Source: Camelus bactrianus
Taxonomy: Eukaryota > Chordata > Mammalia > Artiodactyla > Camelidae
Assembly (NCBI RefSeq): GCF_048773025.1
Contig: NC_133558.1
Span: forward strand, 40,148,501-40,212,500
Reading direction: 5' to 3'
DNA: 64,000 bases
Below are positions 50,330 to 60,480 of the stretch, in pieces (the first letter of the stretch is position 1; each line of letters starts with the position of its first letter). The position numbers were made by a program, and so were the translations under genes. A model generated the notes under the pieces. That model was given only the letters and a program-made list of their open reading frames with translations. It searched no databases and had not been told where the DNA came from.

Positions 50330-50884
50330 TCCCCGCCCCCCATGTCTACTATGACACGCCCGCTTCCCAGGAGCAGGCAGACTGGGACACGTGTGTCCTG
50401 CGACCTGGGGTGGCAGAGGCCACCCCCCAGCCAGGCCAGAAGGAAGACTGGAGCAAAGAGGCCAGCTCCTACAAGGCAGGCCCCCTCCCCCAGCTGTCCC
50501 CTGCTCCCTGACTGCACCACGCCCCTCTCTTGGGAGCTGGCTGGCCTCGGGACAAACCTACAGCGGAACCTGGGGCAGCCGAGGCCACCCTCAGGCCAGG
50601 CCACGTGGGAGATGGGAGTAAATCCAAGGGCTTGCATAGGGCAGCCTCACTCCCAACACCACAGTCCTGCCCCGTGACCACATCACGGCAGCCTCCTGGG
50701 AGCAGACTGACCTAAAGACATGGGTCCAGTGAACCTGGGGAAGCAGAGGCTGCCTCCAGGCCAGGCCATAGGGGAGACAGGAGCAAATGACTGGCTCACA
50801 AGGGGCAGCCGCCCTCCTCCCACCACCGCAGCCACTGCTGCTACCGTCCTCCCAGCCCCATGACTGCACTGAGCCCATGGTCTT
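50330..50884 (+). repeat. Diverged GC-rich monomers, about 165 bp, three copies
   Basis: Landmarks GACCTGGGGTGGCAGAGG (50402), GAACCTGGGGCAGCCGAGG (50566) and GAACCTGGGGAAGCAGAGG (50733) recur about every 165 bp, each preceded by a GGGAGC-type motif and an ACTG motif. The same words, with more CpG, occur twice in each unit of the 53-59 kb array (GAACCTGCGGCAGGAGAGG and GAACATGGGGTAGCAGAGG). This looks like the ancestral or CpG-decayed form of the array's building block. Confidence 0.75.
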
Positions 50885-53030
50885 ACCAAAGTGGGTACAG
50901 AGGAAACATATATCAATATAATTAAAGCTATTTATAAGAAACCCACAGCCAGCATAATACTCTACGGTGAGAAGCTGAAAGCCTTTCCACTACTATCTGG
51001 AAGAAGACAGGGATGCCCACTCTCACCACCTCTAGTCAATACAGTATTGAAACTGCTGGCCACAGCAGTTAGACAACAAAAAGAAAGAAAAGGAATCCAA
51101 GTTGGAAGAGAAGAGGTAAAACTGTCATTACGTATCATTACGTGACATGACACTATATACAGAAAACCCTAAAGGCTCCGCACAAAAACTGTTAAGAGCT
51201 AATGAAAGAATTCAGCAAGGTAGCAGGACACAACATCAACATACAGAAATGAGTGGCGTATCTTTACATGAAAGTAATAACCCCTTTTAAAACTGCATCT
51301 AAAAAAATAAAATATTTAGGAATATATCCGACCAAAGAAGTGAAAGACCTATGTGGAGACCTACAAAACACTGACTAAGGAAATTTCACAGGACTTAAAG
51401 AAATGGAAAGACATCCCATGTTCTTGCATTGGAAGAATTAATATTGTTAAAATGGCCACACTGCACAAACCAATCTACAGATTTAATGTGATCCCCATCA
51501 ACTTACCCAGGACATTTTTCAAAGAATTACAACAAATTATCCTAAAACTTACACGGAATCACAAAAGACCAGAATTACCAAAGCATTACTAAGGAAAAAC
51601 AAATGAAGCTGGAGGAATAACCCTCCCAGCCTGCACACAACACTACAGGCCTACAGTCAAAACAGCATGGTATTGAAGCAAGAACAGACATATGGATCAA
51701 TGGAACAGCACAGAGAGCCCAGATATAAACCCACAAACTTTTGGTCAATTAATCTTTGACAAAGGAGGCCAGAACATACAATGGAGTAAGGACAGTCTCT
51801 TCAGCAAATGGTGTAGGGAAAACTGGACAGCTGCATGTAAATCAATGAAATTAGACTACTCCCTCACACCACACACACAAATTCAAAATGGCTTAAAAAC
51901 TTAAACGTAAGACAAAACACTCTTAGAAGAAAACATAGGCAAAACATCACCTGACATACATCTCAGCAATGTTCTCCTAGGGCAGTCTACCCAACCAATA
52001 AAAATAACAGCAAAAATAAACACACAAATGGGACCAAACTGAATTTATCAGCTTTTGCACAGCAAAGGAAACCATAAGCAAAACTCAATGAAAACCTACA
52101 GAATGGGAGAAAATATTTGTAAATGATTCAACTGACAAAGACTTCATTTCCAGAATATATAAACAGCTCACAAAACTTAGTAACAAAAACAAACAACCCA
52201 ATCAAAACACGGGCAGAAGACCTAAACAAGCATTTCTCCAATGAAGACTACAAATGGCCAACAGGCACATGAAAAAATGCTGAATATCACTAATTACCAG
52301 AGAAACGCAAATCAAAACTACAGTGAACTAGCAGCTCACACCAGTCAGAATGGCCATCACTCAAAAGTTCATAAATCTAAATGCTGGAGAGGGTGTGGAG
52401 AAAAGAGAACCCTCTTACACTGCTGGTGGGAATGTAGTTTGGTGTAGCCATTAGGGAGAACAGTTTGGAAATTCCCCATAAAACTAAAAATACACTTACC
52501 CTGTGATCCAGCAATCTCACTTCTGGGTATATATCCAGATGGAACTCCAATCCGAAAAGATAGCTCCACCCCAGTATTCACGGCACCACTACATACTCAA
52601 TAACCAACACATGGAAGCAACTTAAATGAAGCAACACACAACTGGATAAAAAAGCTGCAGTGTATTTATACAATGGAATACTACTCTGCCATAGAAAAGG
52701 TAAAAATGCCATTTGCAGCAACATGGATGGACCTAGAGATCATCATTCTAAGTGAAATGAGCCAGAAAGAGAAAGAAAAATACCGTATCACTCATATGTG
52801 CAATCGAAAACAAAAGACACTATGAACTCAACCTACGAAACACAAACAGACTTGCAGACTTAGTAAACAATCTTACGGTTACCAGGGAAAGAGGGTGAGA
52901 AGAGAAATCGGGTGGGAGTCTGAGATTTACAAATGTTAGCCACTACACATAAAAGATTTTTTAAAAAGGTTCTTCTGTATAGCACAGAAACCTGGGCTCA
53001 ACATCTGGAAATAACCTATAATGCAAAAGC
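50885..53030 (+). repeat. L1 ORF2 3' half and 3' UTR, 5'-truncated
   Basis: Begins in the reverse-transcriptase region ([39 protein letters not shown]) and runs through KWKDIPCSCIGRINIVKMAT (51410), [20 protein letters not shown] (51694) and the C-terminal cysteine motif [16 protein letters not shown] (52383-52430) to the 3' UTR with CAACATGGATGGACCTAGAG. The catalytic FADD of the reverse transcriptase is destroyed: LSL is followed by RIIT and a stop, where the DNA repeats ATTACGT. Several further stops and frame changes. No clear poly-A tail and no target-site duplication found. It lies between GC-rich monomers on both sides, so it inserted into the repeat domain or was fused to it. Confidence 0.85.
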
Positions 53031-53384
53031 CGTTACACCCACCAACTCAGGAAGCAAAAGAAAAGAGAGTTAGCTACCTGGGCCAGGGCCGGGTCCTGGG
53101 AAAGTCCCTGCCCACCGCTGATGCTGCCCCTTGACCTCACTGCATCCTCCTACAAGGAACAGACTGACATGAAGACATGTGTCCTGGGAACCTGCAGCAG
53201 CAGAGGCCGCCCCCAGAACAGCACACGGGATACAGAGGAACAAGTCGACTAGCTCCCAGGAGCACACCCTCTCCCCGCCACCGCCCACAGCCGCCATTCG
53301 CCAACGCAGACCACCACCGCCCCAGCACCCTGACAGCAAAGCCTCGCCTCCCAGGAGCAGACTGACCGCCAAACATGCACCCCG

Positions 53385-54144
53385 CGAACATGGGGAAGCA
53401 GAGGCCACCCCAGGGCGCGGGGGAATCGGTAACTAATCCAGGAGATCGCACGCGCAGCCCCCATCCCACTGCCTCACAGGAGCAGGCCAAGACCTGAGGG
53501 CCGGTCGGAAGTGCTCCGCGGCCCGTCAGGCGCCCTCTCCCTCCCGGGGCTGCATTCGCTTCCCCAAACGCGGGTACAAGCTGCAGCGAAGAAACAGGGT
53601 TCAGGGACTATTAACGTTAGGGAGGGGGGCACCACGAACCAGGGCCCAGTCCCCAGACCGCCTTCTTCCTCGGGAGCCGCTGCAGGAACGCAGTTTCCCC
53701 AGGCTCCAGGCTGATCCGGCATCTGCGCCGGCGCTTCCGCGCGTGCGTGCGCGCCTCTCCTCCTCAGGCCGGAAGCGCGGACCCTCGGGCTGGGGCTCCT
53801 GCTGCTCGGGATGTGGCGAGTGGGGCCGAGCGGAACCGATCGGGGCCTGGTGGGCCAAGTTGGGAAGGGCTGCGTGGCGGCGGGGCGGGCGGGGCTGTGG
53901 GGACAGCGCACCCCGCTGCCCCTCCAGCCGGGTCTCCATACCCAATGCCCCGAGTCCGGGGAAACTGCGGCCGCAGAGACCGCCCCCAGAACAACACACG
54001 GGGTAGATAGGACCAAGTTGGCTGGCTCCCAGGAGCACACCCTCTCCACGCCGACGCCGCCCGCCTCCGTCCACCGCCGCCACCGCAACCTGACAGCAAA
54101 ACCTCGCCTCCCAGGAGCAGACTGACCGCCAAACGTGCACCCCG
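53385..54144. repeat. Array unit 1 (type 1, shortened)
   Basis: About 760 bp. Has GGTACAAGCTGCAGCGAAGA at 53573, the type 1 signature, and lacks the segment with the minus-strand donor. No GCC-rich expansion. Confidence 0.85.
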
Positions 54145-54350
54145 CGAACATGGGGAAGCAGAGGCCGCCCCAGACCGCGGGGGAATCGGTAACTAATCCA
54201 GGAGTTCGCACGCGCAGCCCCCATCCCACCACCACATCCACGAGACAGCACCGCAACCGCCTCGCGGGAACAGGCCATGGCCTGAGGGCCAGTCGGTGTT
54301 CCCTGGCCGTCCGGTGCCCTCCCATCTCCTGGGGGGCACCCGCTTCCCCC

Positions 54351-54395
54351 CAGGTATAAGCGGCAACGAAGAGGCGGCGTTCCCGGACTACTAAT
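54351..54395 (+). promoter_or_regulatory. TATA-like motif in type 2 units
   Basis: GGTATAAGCGG at 54353 and again at 56389, followed 25-35 bp later by a GC-rich possible start region. Type 1 units carry GTACAAG, GTAAAAG or GTAGAAG at the matching place. A TATAA resemblance only; no transcription evidence. Confidence 0.25.
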
Positions 54396-55010
54396 GTGGT
54401 GGGGAGTGGGCACCACGAACCACGCGGTGGCCCGACCCACCTCAAGGTCCTAACGGGTCGCGAGGCCCGGGCCTCACCTACGCACCGCTACACGCGACCC
54501 TCTCCAACTGCGCAGGCCTGGCTTCACCCGCCAGCTCCCGACCTGCGCGCCCCCACCAGCGCCACCTTACCTGCCCGGCGTTGGCAGAGAAGGCGAACAT
54601 AAGCGGCAGCCCAGTCCCCAGAACGCCTTCTTCCTCGGGAGCCGCTGCAGGAGCGCCCAGCTTTCCCACGCAGCGGGGCGATCCGGCGTCCACGACGGGA
54701 CATCCGCGCGTGCGTGCGTGCCCCTCCTCACGCCGCAAGCGCGGACCCTCAGGCTGGGGCTCCTGCTGTTCGGGATGTGGCGAGTGGGGCCGAGCGGAAC
54801 CGAATGGGGCCTGGCGGGCCAAACGGGGACGGACGGAGGAGCGGCGGGCCGGGCGTTGCGGCGGGGAAGGAACACCCCGCTGCCCCTTCGGCCGGGTCTC
54901 CATACCCAATACACCGAGTCCTGGGAACCTGCGGCAGGAGAGGCCGCCCGCAGAACACACGGGGTAGACAGGAGCAAGTTGGCTGGCTCCCAGGAGCACA
55001 CCTTCTCCAC

Positions 55011-55164
55011 GCCGCCGCAGCTCGCCGCCCAACGCCGCCGCCGGCAGCTCGACGCCCGCTGCCGCCGACCGAAGTCGCCGCTGGCCGCCGCCGCAGCTCG
55101 CCGCCCGCTGTCGCCGCCGCAGCTCGCCGTCCGCCGCCGCCCGTCGCCACCGCCCGCCGCGCCC
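55011..55164. repeat. GCC/GCAGCTC-rich tract in unit 2
   Basis: Imperfect GCC trinucleotides mixed with CGCCGCAGCTCGCCG-like words. Counterparts at 57041-57130 and 58061-58204 differ in length. Confidence 0.85.
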
Positions 55165-55215
55165 TCGCACCCTGACAGCAAAGCCTAGCCGACTGACCGC
55201 CAGTCGTGCACCCCG

Positions 55216-56183
55216 CGAACATGGGGTAGCAGAGGACGCCCCAGGCCGCGAGGAATCGGTAACAAATCCAGGAGTTCGCACGCGCAACCCCCTTCCTACC
55301 GCAGACCGCGACAGCAACGCAAACGCCTCGCGGGAGCAGGCCATGACCTGAGGGCCGGTCGGAAGTGCTCCCGGGCCCGCATTCGCTTCCCCAAAGCCGA
55401 GTAAAAGCTGCAGCAAAGAAACGGGGTTCAGGGACTACTAACGTTGGGGAGGGGGGCACCACGAACCAGGGCGGCCGCCCGCACTCGCCTCAGGGCCCTG
55501 ACTGGCCGCGCGGTTGGGGCCTCACCCACGCACTGCCAACCCATGAGCCTCTCTAAACGTGCAGTCCAGGCCCCACACGCCGGCTCCCCGACCTGCACGC
55601 CCCCACCAGCGCCACCTTACCTGCCCGGCGGTGGCAGACAAAGCGAACATAAGCGGCAGCCCAGTCCCCAGAACGCCTTCTTCCTCGGGAGCCGCTGCAA
55701 GAGCGCCCAGCTTTCACACGCAGCGGGGCGATCCGGCGTCCACTACGGGACATCCGCGCGTGCGTGCGCGCACCTCCTTCTCACGACGCAAGCGCGGACC
55801 CTCGGGCTGGGGCCCCTGCTGCCCGGGATGTGGCGAGTCGGGCCCAGCGGAACCGATCGGGGCATGGCGGGCCAAGGGTAGACGGGAGGCGTGGCGGCGG
55901 GTCGGGCGGTGCGGTGGGGCCGGACCACACGGCTGCCCCTCCCGCCCGCTCTCCATAACCAATGCCCTGAGTCCTGTGAACCTGCGGCAGCATAGGCGCC
56001 CCCAGAACAGCACACGGGGTAGATACGAGCAACTTGGCTGGCTCCCAGGAGCACACCCTCTCCACGGCGCCGCCGCCCGGCGCCGCTAAACGCCGCCCGC
56101 CACCTCAGCCGGCCAACGCCTCTGCACCGTGACAGCAAAGCCTCGCCTCCCAGGAGCAGACTGACTGCCAGACGTCCACCACG
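55216..56183. repeat. Array unit 3 (type 1)
   Basis: About 968 bp. Type 1 signature GTAAAAGCTGCAGCAAAGAA at 55401. Donor retained at 55617. GCC-rich tract nearly absent. Confidence 0.88.
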
Positions 56184-57182
56184 CGAACATGGGGTAGCAG
56201 AGAACGCCACAGGCCGCGGGGGAATCAGTAAGAAATCCAAGAGTTCGCACACACAGCCCCCATCCCACCGCACCCCCGCGACAGCACCGCACTCGCTTTG
56301 CGGGAGCAGGCCATGGCCTGAGGGCCAGTGGGTGTTCCCTGGCCGACCTGTGCCCTCCCATCTCCTGGGTGGTACGCGCTTTCCCCCGGGTATAAGCGGC
56401 AACGAAGAGGCGGCGTTCCCGGACTACTAAAGTGGTGGGGAGTGGGCACCACGAACCACGCGGTGGCCCCGACGCACCTCAAAGTCCTAACGGTTCTCGA
56501 GTCCCGGGCCTCACCTACGCACCGCTACCCTTCCAACTGCGCAGCCCGGGCGTCACCCGAAGGCTCCCGACCTGCGCGCCCCCACCAGCGCCCCTTATGC
56601 GCTCGGCGGCGGCAGCGGAGGCGGCGGCAAGCGGCCACCCAGACCTCAGGCCGCGTTCCACCTTGGGAGCCTCTCAGGAACACACAACTTCCCCACGCTC
56701 TGGGCAGTTCGGGAGTCCGCGCCGGGGTATAGGCGCGTGAGTGCGCGCCCCTCATCCTGCCGCCGCAAGCGCGGACCCTCGGGCTGGGGCTCCTGCTGCC
56801 CGGGATGTGGCGAGTCCGGCCAAGCGGAACCGATCGGGGCCTAGCGGGCCAAGCGGGGACGGGCGGAGGAGCGGCGGGCCGGGCGGGGCGGCGGGGACGG
56901 ACCACCCCGCTGCCCCTTCGGCCGGGTCTCCATACCCAATACACCGAGTCCTGGGAACCTGCGGCAGGAGAGGCCGCCCGCAGAACACACGGGGTAGACA
57001 GGAGCAAGTTGGCTGGCTCCCAGGAGCACACCTTCTCCACGCCGCCGCAGCTCGCCGCCCGCAGCCGCCGCCGCCCGCTGCCGCCGCAGCTCGCCGTCCG
57101 CCGCCGCCCGTCGCCACCGCCCGCCGCGCCCTCGCACCCTGACAGCAAAGCCTCGCCGACTGACCGCCAGACGTGCACCCCG
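56184..57182. repeat. Array unit 4 (type 2)
   Basis: About 999 bp. Type 2 signature GTATAAGCGGCAACGAAGAG at 56390, 2036 bp after the unit 2 copy. Donor changed (CTTATGCG in place of CTTACCTG). GCC-rich tract of about 90 bp. Confidence 0.88.
57041..57130. repeat. GCC-rich tract in unit 4
   Basis: Shorter counterpart (about 90 bp) of the tract in unit 2, with identical flanks, so it is an internal contraction or expansion. Confidence 0.85.
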
Positions 57183-58254
57183 CGAACATGGGGTAGCAGA
57201 GGACGCCCCAGGACGCTGGGGAACCAGTAAGAACTCCAAGAGTTCGCACGCACAGCCCCCATCCCACCGCAGCCCCGTGACAGCATCGCACCCGCCTCGC
57301 GGGAGCAGGCCATGACCTGAGGGCCGGTCGGAAGTACTCCCGGGCCCTTCAGGCGCCCTCCCACCTCCCGGGGCTGCATTCGCTTCCCCAAACCCGGGTA
57401 GAAGCTGCAGCAAAGAAACGGGGTTCAGGGACTATTAACGTTGGAGTGGGGGGGGCACTACGAACCACGGCGGCGGCCCGCACTCGCCTCAGGGTCCTGA
57501 CTGGCCGCGCGGTTGGGGCCTCACCCACGCACCCTCAACCCGTGAGCCTCTCCAAACGTGCAGCCCAGGCCCCACCCGCCGGCTCCCCGACCTGCACGCC
57601 CCCACCGGCGCCCCGTTACCTGCCCGGCGGCGGCAGCGGAGGCGACAGCCAGCGGCAGCCCAGTCCCCAGACCGCCTTCTTCCTAAGGAGCCGCTGCAGG
57701 AGCACCCACCTTCCCAAGCTCCGGGCAGTTCTGGCGTCCGCGCTGGCGCATTCGCCCATGCGTGCGTGCGCGGCCCTCCTTCTCCCGCCGCAAGCGCGGA
57801 CCCTCGGGCTGGGGCTCCTGCTGCACGGGATGTGGCGAGTGGGGCCGAGCGGAACCGATCGGGGCCTGGCGGGCCAAGCGGGGACGGGCGGCGGAGCGGC
57901 GGGCCGGGCGGGGCGGCGGGGACGGAACATCCCGCTGCCCCTGCGGCCGGGTCTCCATACCCAATACCCCGAGTCCTGGGAACCTGCGGCAGGACAGGCC
58001 GCCCCCAGAACACACGGGGTAGATAGGAGCAACTTGGCTGGCTCCCAGGGGCACACCTCCAAGCCGCCGCAGCTTGCCGCCCGCCGCCGCAGCCCGCAGT
58101 CGCCGCTGGCCGCCGCCGCAGCTCGCCGCCCGCGGCCGCCGCCGCCCGCGGCCGCCGAAGTCCGCCGTCCGCCGCCGCCCGTCGCCACCGCCCGCCGCCG
58201 CCCCCGCACCCTGACAACAAAGCCTCGCCGACTGACCGCCAGACGTGCACCCCG
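57183..58254. repeat. Array unit 5 (type 1)
   Basis: About 1072 bp. Type 1 signature GTAGAAGCTGCAGCAAAGAA at 57398. Donor present as GTAAC at 57616. GCC-rich tract of about 144 bp at 58061-58204. Shares 264 identical bases with unit 6. Confidence 0.88.
58061..58204. repeat. GCC-rich tract in unit 5
   Basis: About 144 bp of GCC and GCGGCC words. Differs in internal order from the tracts in units 2 and 4. Confidence 0.85.
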
Positions 58255-58984
58255 CGAACATGGGGTAGCAGAGGCCGCCCCAGGCCGCGAGGGATCGGTA
58301 ACAAATCCAGGAGTTCGCACGCGCAACCCCCTTCCTACCGCAGCTCCGCGACAGCAACGCACCCGCCTCGCGGGAGCAGGCCATGACCTGAGGGCCGGTC
58401 GGAAGTACTCCCGGGCCCTTCAGGCGCCCTCCCACCTCCCGGGGCTGCATTCGCTTCCCCAAACCCGGGTAGAAGCTGCAGCAAAGAAACGGGGTTCAGG
58501 GACTATTAACGTTGGAGTGGGGGGGGCACTACGAACCACGGCGGCGGCCCGCACTCGCCTCAGGGTCCTGACTGGCCGCGCGGTTGGGGCCTCACCCACG
58601 CACCCTCAACCCGTGAGCCTCCTCAAACGCGCAGCCCAGGCCCCACCCGCCGGCTCCCCGACCTGCACGCCCCCACCAGCGCCCCCTTACCTGCCCGGCC
58701 GCGGCTGCGGAGGTTACGGCAAGCGGCAGCCCAGTCCCCAGACCACCTTCTTCCTCGGGAGCCGCTGCAGAAATGCCCAGCTTCCTCAAGCTCCGGGCAG
58801 TTCTGGCGTCTGCGCAGGCGCATCCGCGCATGCGTTTACGCGCGTGCGTATCCGCGCGTGCGTGCGCGCCACCCTCCTCCCTCCGGAAGCGCGGACCCTC
58901 GTGCTCGGGCTCCTGCTGCTCGGGTCGTGGCGAGTGCGGCCGAGCGGAACCGATCGGGGCCTGGCGGGGGGCGGGGCGGTGGGG
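58255..58984. repeat. Array unit 6 (type 1, truncated)
   Basis: About 730 bp, ending just after the CGATCGGGGC landmark. Same type 1 signature as unit 5, at 58469, and donor at 58687. The CGCGCGTGCG segment is expanded (58820-58870). Confidence 0.88.
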
Positions 58985-59026
58985 CATTAGCCCTGGGACA
59001 GAGGGAAGAGGGCCGTAAGAGTTAAA
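58985..59026. repeat. Right-edge sequence shared with 48441-48482
   Basis: CATTAGCCCTGGGACAGAGG and the bases after it match 48441 onward with 4 differences in 42. It marks the end of GC-rich DNA; AT-rich DNA begins immediately. Confidence 0.85.
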
Positions 59027-59029
59027 AAT

Positions 59030-59480
59030 AATAATTTTTTTTATTGATAATTTTTTCGTATAATAAAGATGAAATATAACATTTTATGTTCATGCCATTG
59101 TATCTTTGGACAGATTATTAGAAATAGGATTCCTGAATTTATAAGGTGACCGTGTGTATACTTTCATTAGGTATTGCAAAATCCCCTCCATAGAGTTGTA
59201 CCGTTTTTCATTCCCATCAGCAATGCTTGAGAATGCATCATTATTTAGAGGCTGGCCAACAGAATATGTTGTCAGACATTTCATTTGTTGATAATTTGGT
59301 AGCTGAATAATGTTCTTGCAGTATATTATTTTGAAATCCTTTATTATAAGGATTTATAGGTTTAAGCTTTTTTCATATATTTAAGGGTCACATTTATTTA
59401 TTTTTATGTGAAAATACTACATAAATATCATTAATGTTTGTATTAATTTGTTGGCCATTTTCTTCTCAATTTTTGGAAGT
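59030..59480 (-). repeat. Old L1M fragment, minus strand
   Basis: Antisense L1-like text: CAAAATCCCCTCCATAGAGTTGTACC, TTCCCATCAGCAATGCTTGAG, GCTGGCCAACAGAATATG. Diverged. Confidence 0.5.
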
Positions 59481-59499
59481 GTAAACAGAATTGTAAAGG

Positions 59500-60480
59500 A
59501 ATTAACTTTAGGCCGAAGGAATGTTATTCTAGCTAGGGAGTCTGAAATAGAACAAAGAAAAGGAAATTAAAGAAAGACATCCATGAACAAAGCAAGTAAA
59601 CACTATTCAAGTCACACTTCATAGTAATAAAATGTCTTGTGATTAAATAAAATATAATTAAAACATGAAAACAGCAGAAAGGTTGGAGTGGTAAATGCAT
59701 TGACATTGATCTAAGGTCTTTGTTAGCTAAAAGGAAAGCAAAAGATTGAATTAAATTTATATGTTGAAATGTTAACAATGCTTAATATAAATTATAGGTT
59801 AACCATTAAACAAACAGAGTGTATAATTTTGAATTTAGTGGAAGGGAATATAAAACTGAGTTCAATCCCCAGTACCTCCATTAACAAAACAAACAAAAAT
59901 CTTTTTTAAAAGTCCATAAAAAATAGATATATTTGAACAAGTAAAACTTGATAATATTTACTGCCCAAATGCCCTCACTGATGGAATTCTAAAGGTTATA
60001 CTTCACAAAAATAAACTGATCTCAGCTGAAGATTTGAGGGAAGCAAGGGATCGAGAATAAAAACAAACATCTGTTTATAAAACAGGAATGACAGTGTCAA
60101 CTTTCTTGACATTAAAAATTCAAGATAAAACTAAAATATGCAATCGGTTGTGAAGTAACAAAATGACCATTAAAACCATATTGAGATACATTCATATCAA
60201 TGAATTTTATATTTAAATTAAAATATAAATTAAATCTTAAGATAGAAAATATAATAAAGTACTAATAAGTGGTTGGCAAAATTATATCTGTCAAATATAA
60301 AGAAAAATAATATTGAAAATGCAAAAGTAATATCAAGACAAAGGAGATATTTAACAAAGTAAAGGGAAACGTGCATGACGATGAAAGGCACACTTCTATA
60401 AGAAAGAAACTTGTATGAACAAACAATATAGCAGGTAAATAATGCAGAAGCAATGAACATGAAAGAACAGATAAAAAATG
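59500..60480. other. AT-rich DNA, possibly old L1
   Basis: A-rich, LINE-like text without clear landmarks. The only recognised item inside is a SINE stub. Confidence 0.3.
59861..59910 (+). repeat. Camelid SINE fragment
   Basis: Only the B-box and following part survive: GTTCAATCCCCAGTACCTCC then ATTAACAAAACAAACAAA. The 5' half is missing. Confidence 0.8.

Larger units (their letters stand above)
54145..55215. repeat. Array unit 2 (type 2)
   Basis: About 1071 bp. Type 2 signature GTATAAGCGGCAACGAAGAG at 54354. Donor retained at 54567. GCC-rich tract of about 154 bp at 55011-55164. Confidence 0.88.
53060..58984. repeat. Macrosatellite array of about 1-kb CpG-rich units
   Basis: Landmark CGAACATGGGG recurs at 53385, 54145, 55216, 56184, 57183 and 58255. 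Landmark CGATCGGGGC (or a variant) recurs at 53837, 54801, 55854, 56831, 57856 and 58951. Each unit holds, in order: CGAACATGGGG module, CGCGGGAGCAGGCCATG, a variable TATA-like/initiator segment, CCTCACC(C/T)ACGCAC, a minus-strand splice donor, CGCGCGTGCGTGCG-type alternating purine/pyrimidine, GGGCTCCTGCTG, GCGGAACCGATCGGGGCC, TCTCCATACCCAAT, GAACCTGCGGC module, then a GCC-rich tract. Two unit types alternate. Family not recognised. No coding gene is supported. Confidence 0.93.

Noticed and set aside
50885-53030. An active L1
   Set aside because: 5'-truncated, reverse-transcriptase FADD motif lost, several stops, no clear tail.
53474-54445. A 323-codon minus-strand frame and similar ones in each unit
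   Set aside because: The same frame is broken in other units, lengths vary with indels, and no domain is recognisable. Repeat-derived.
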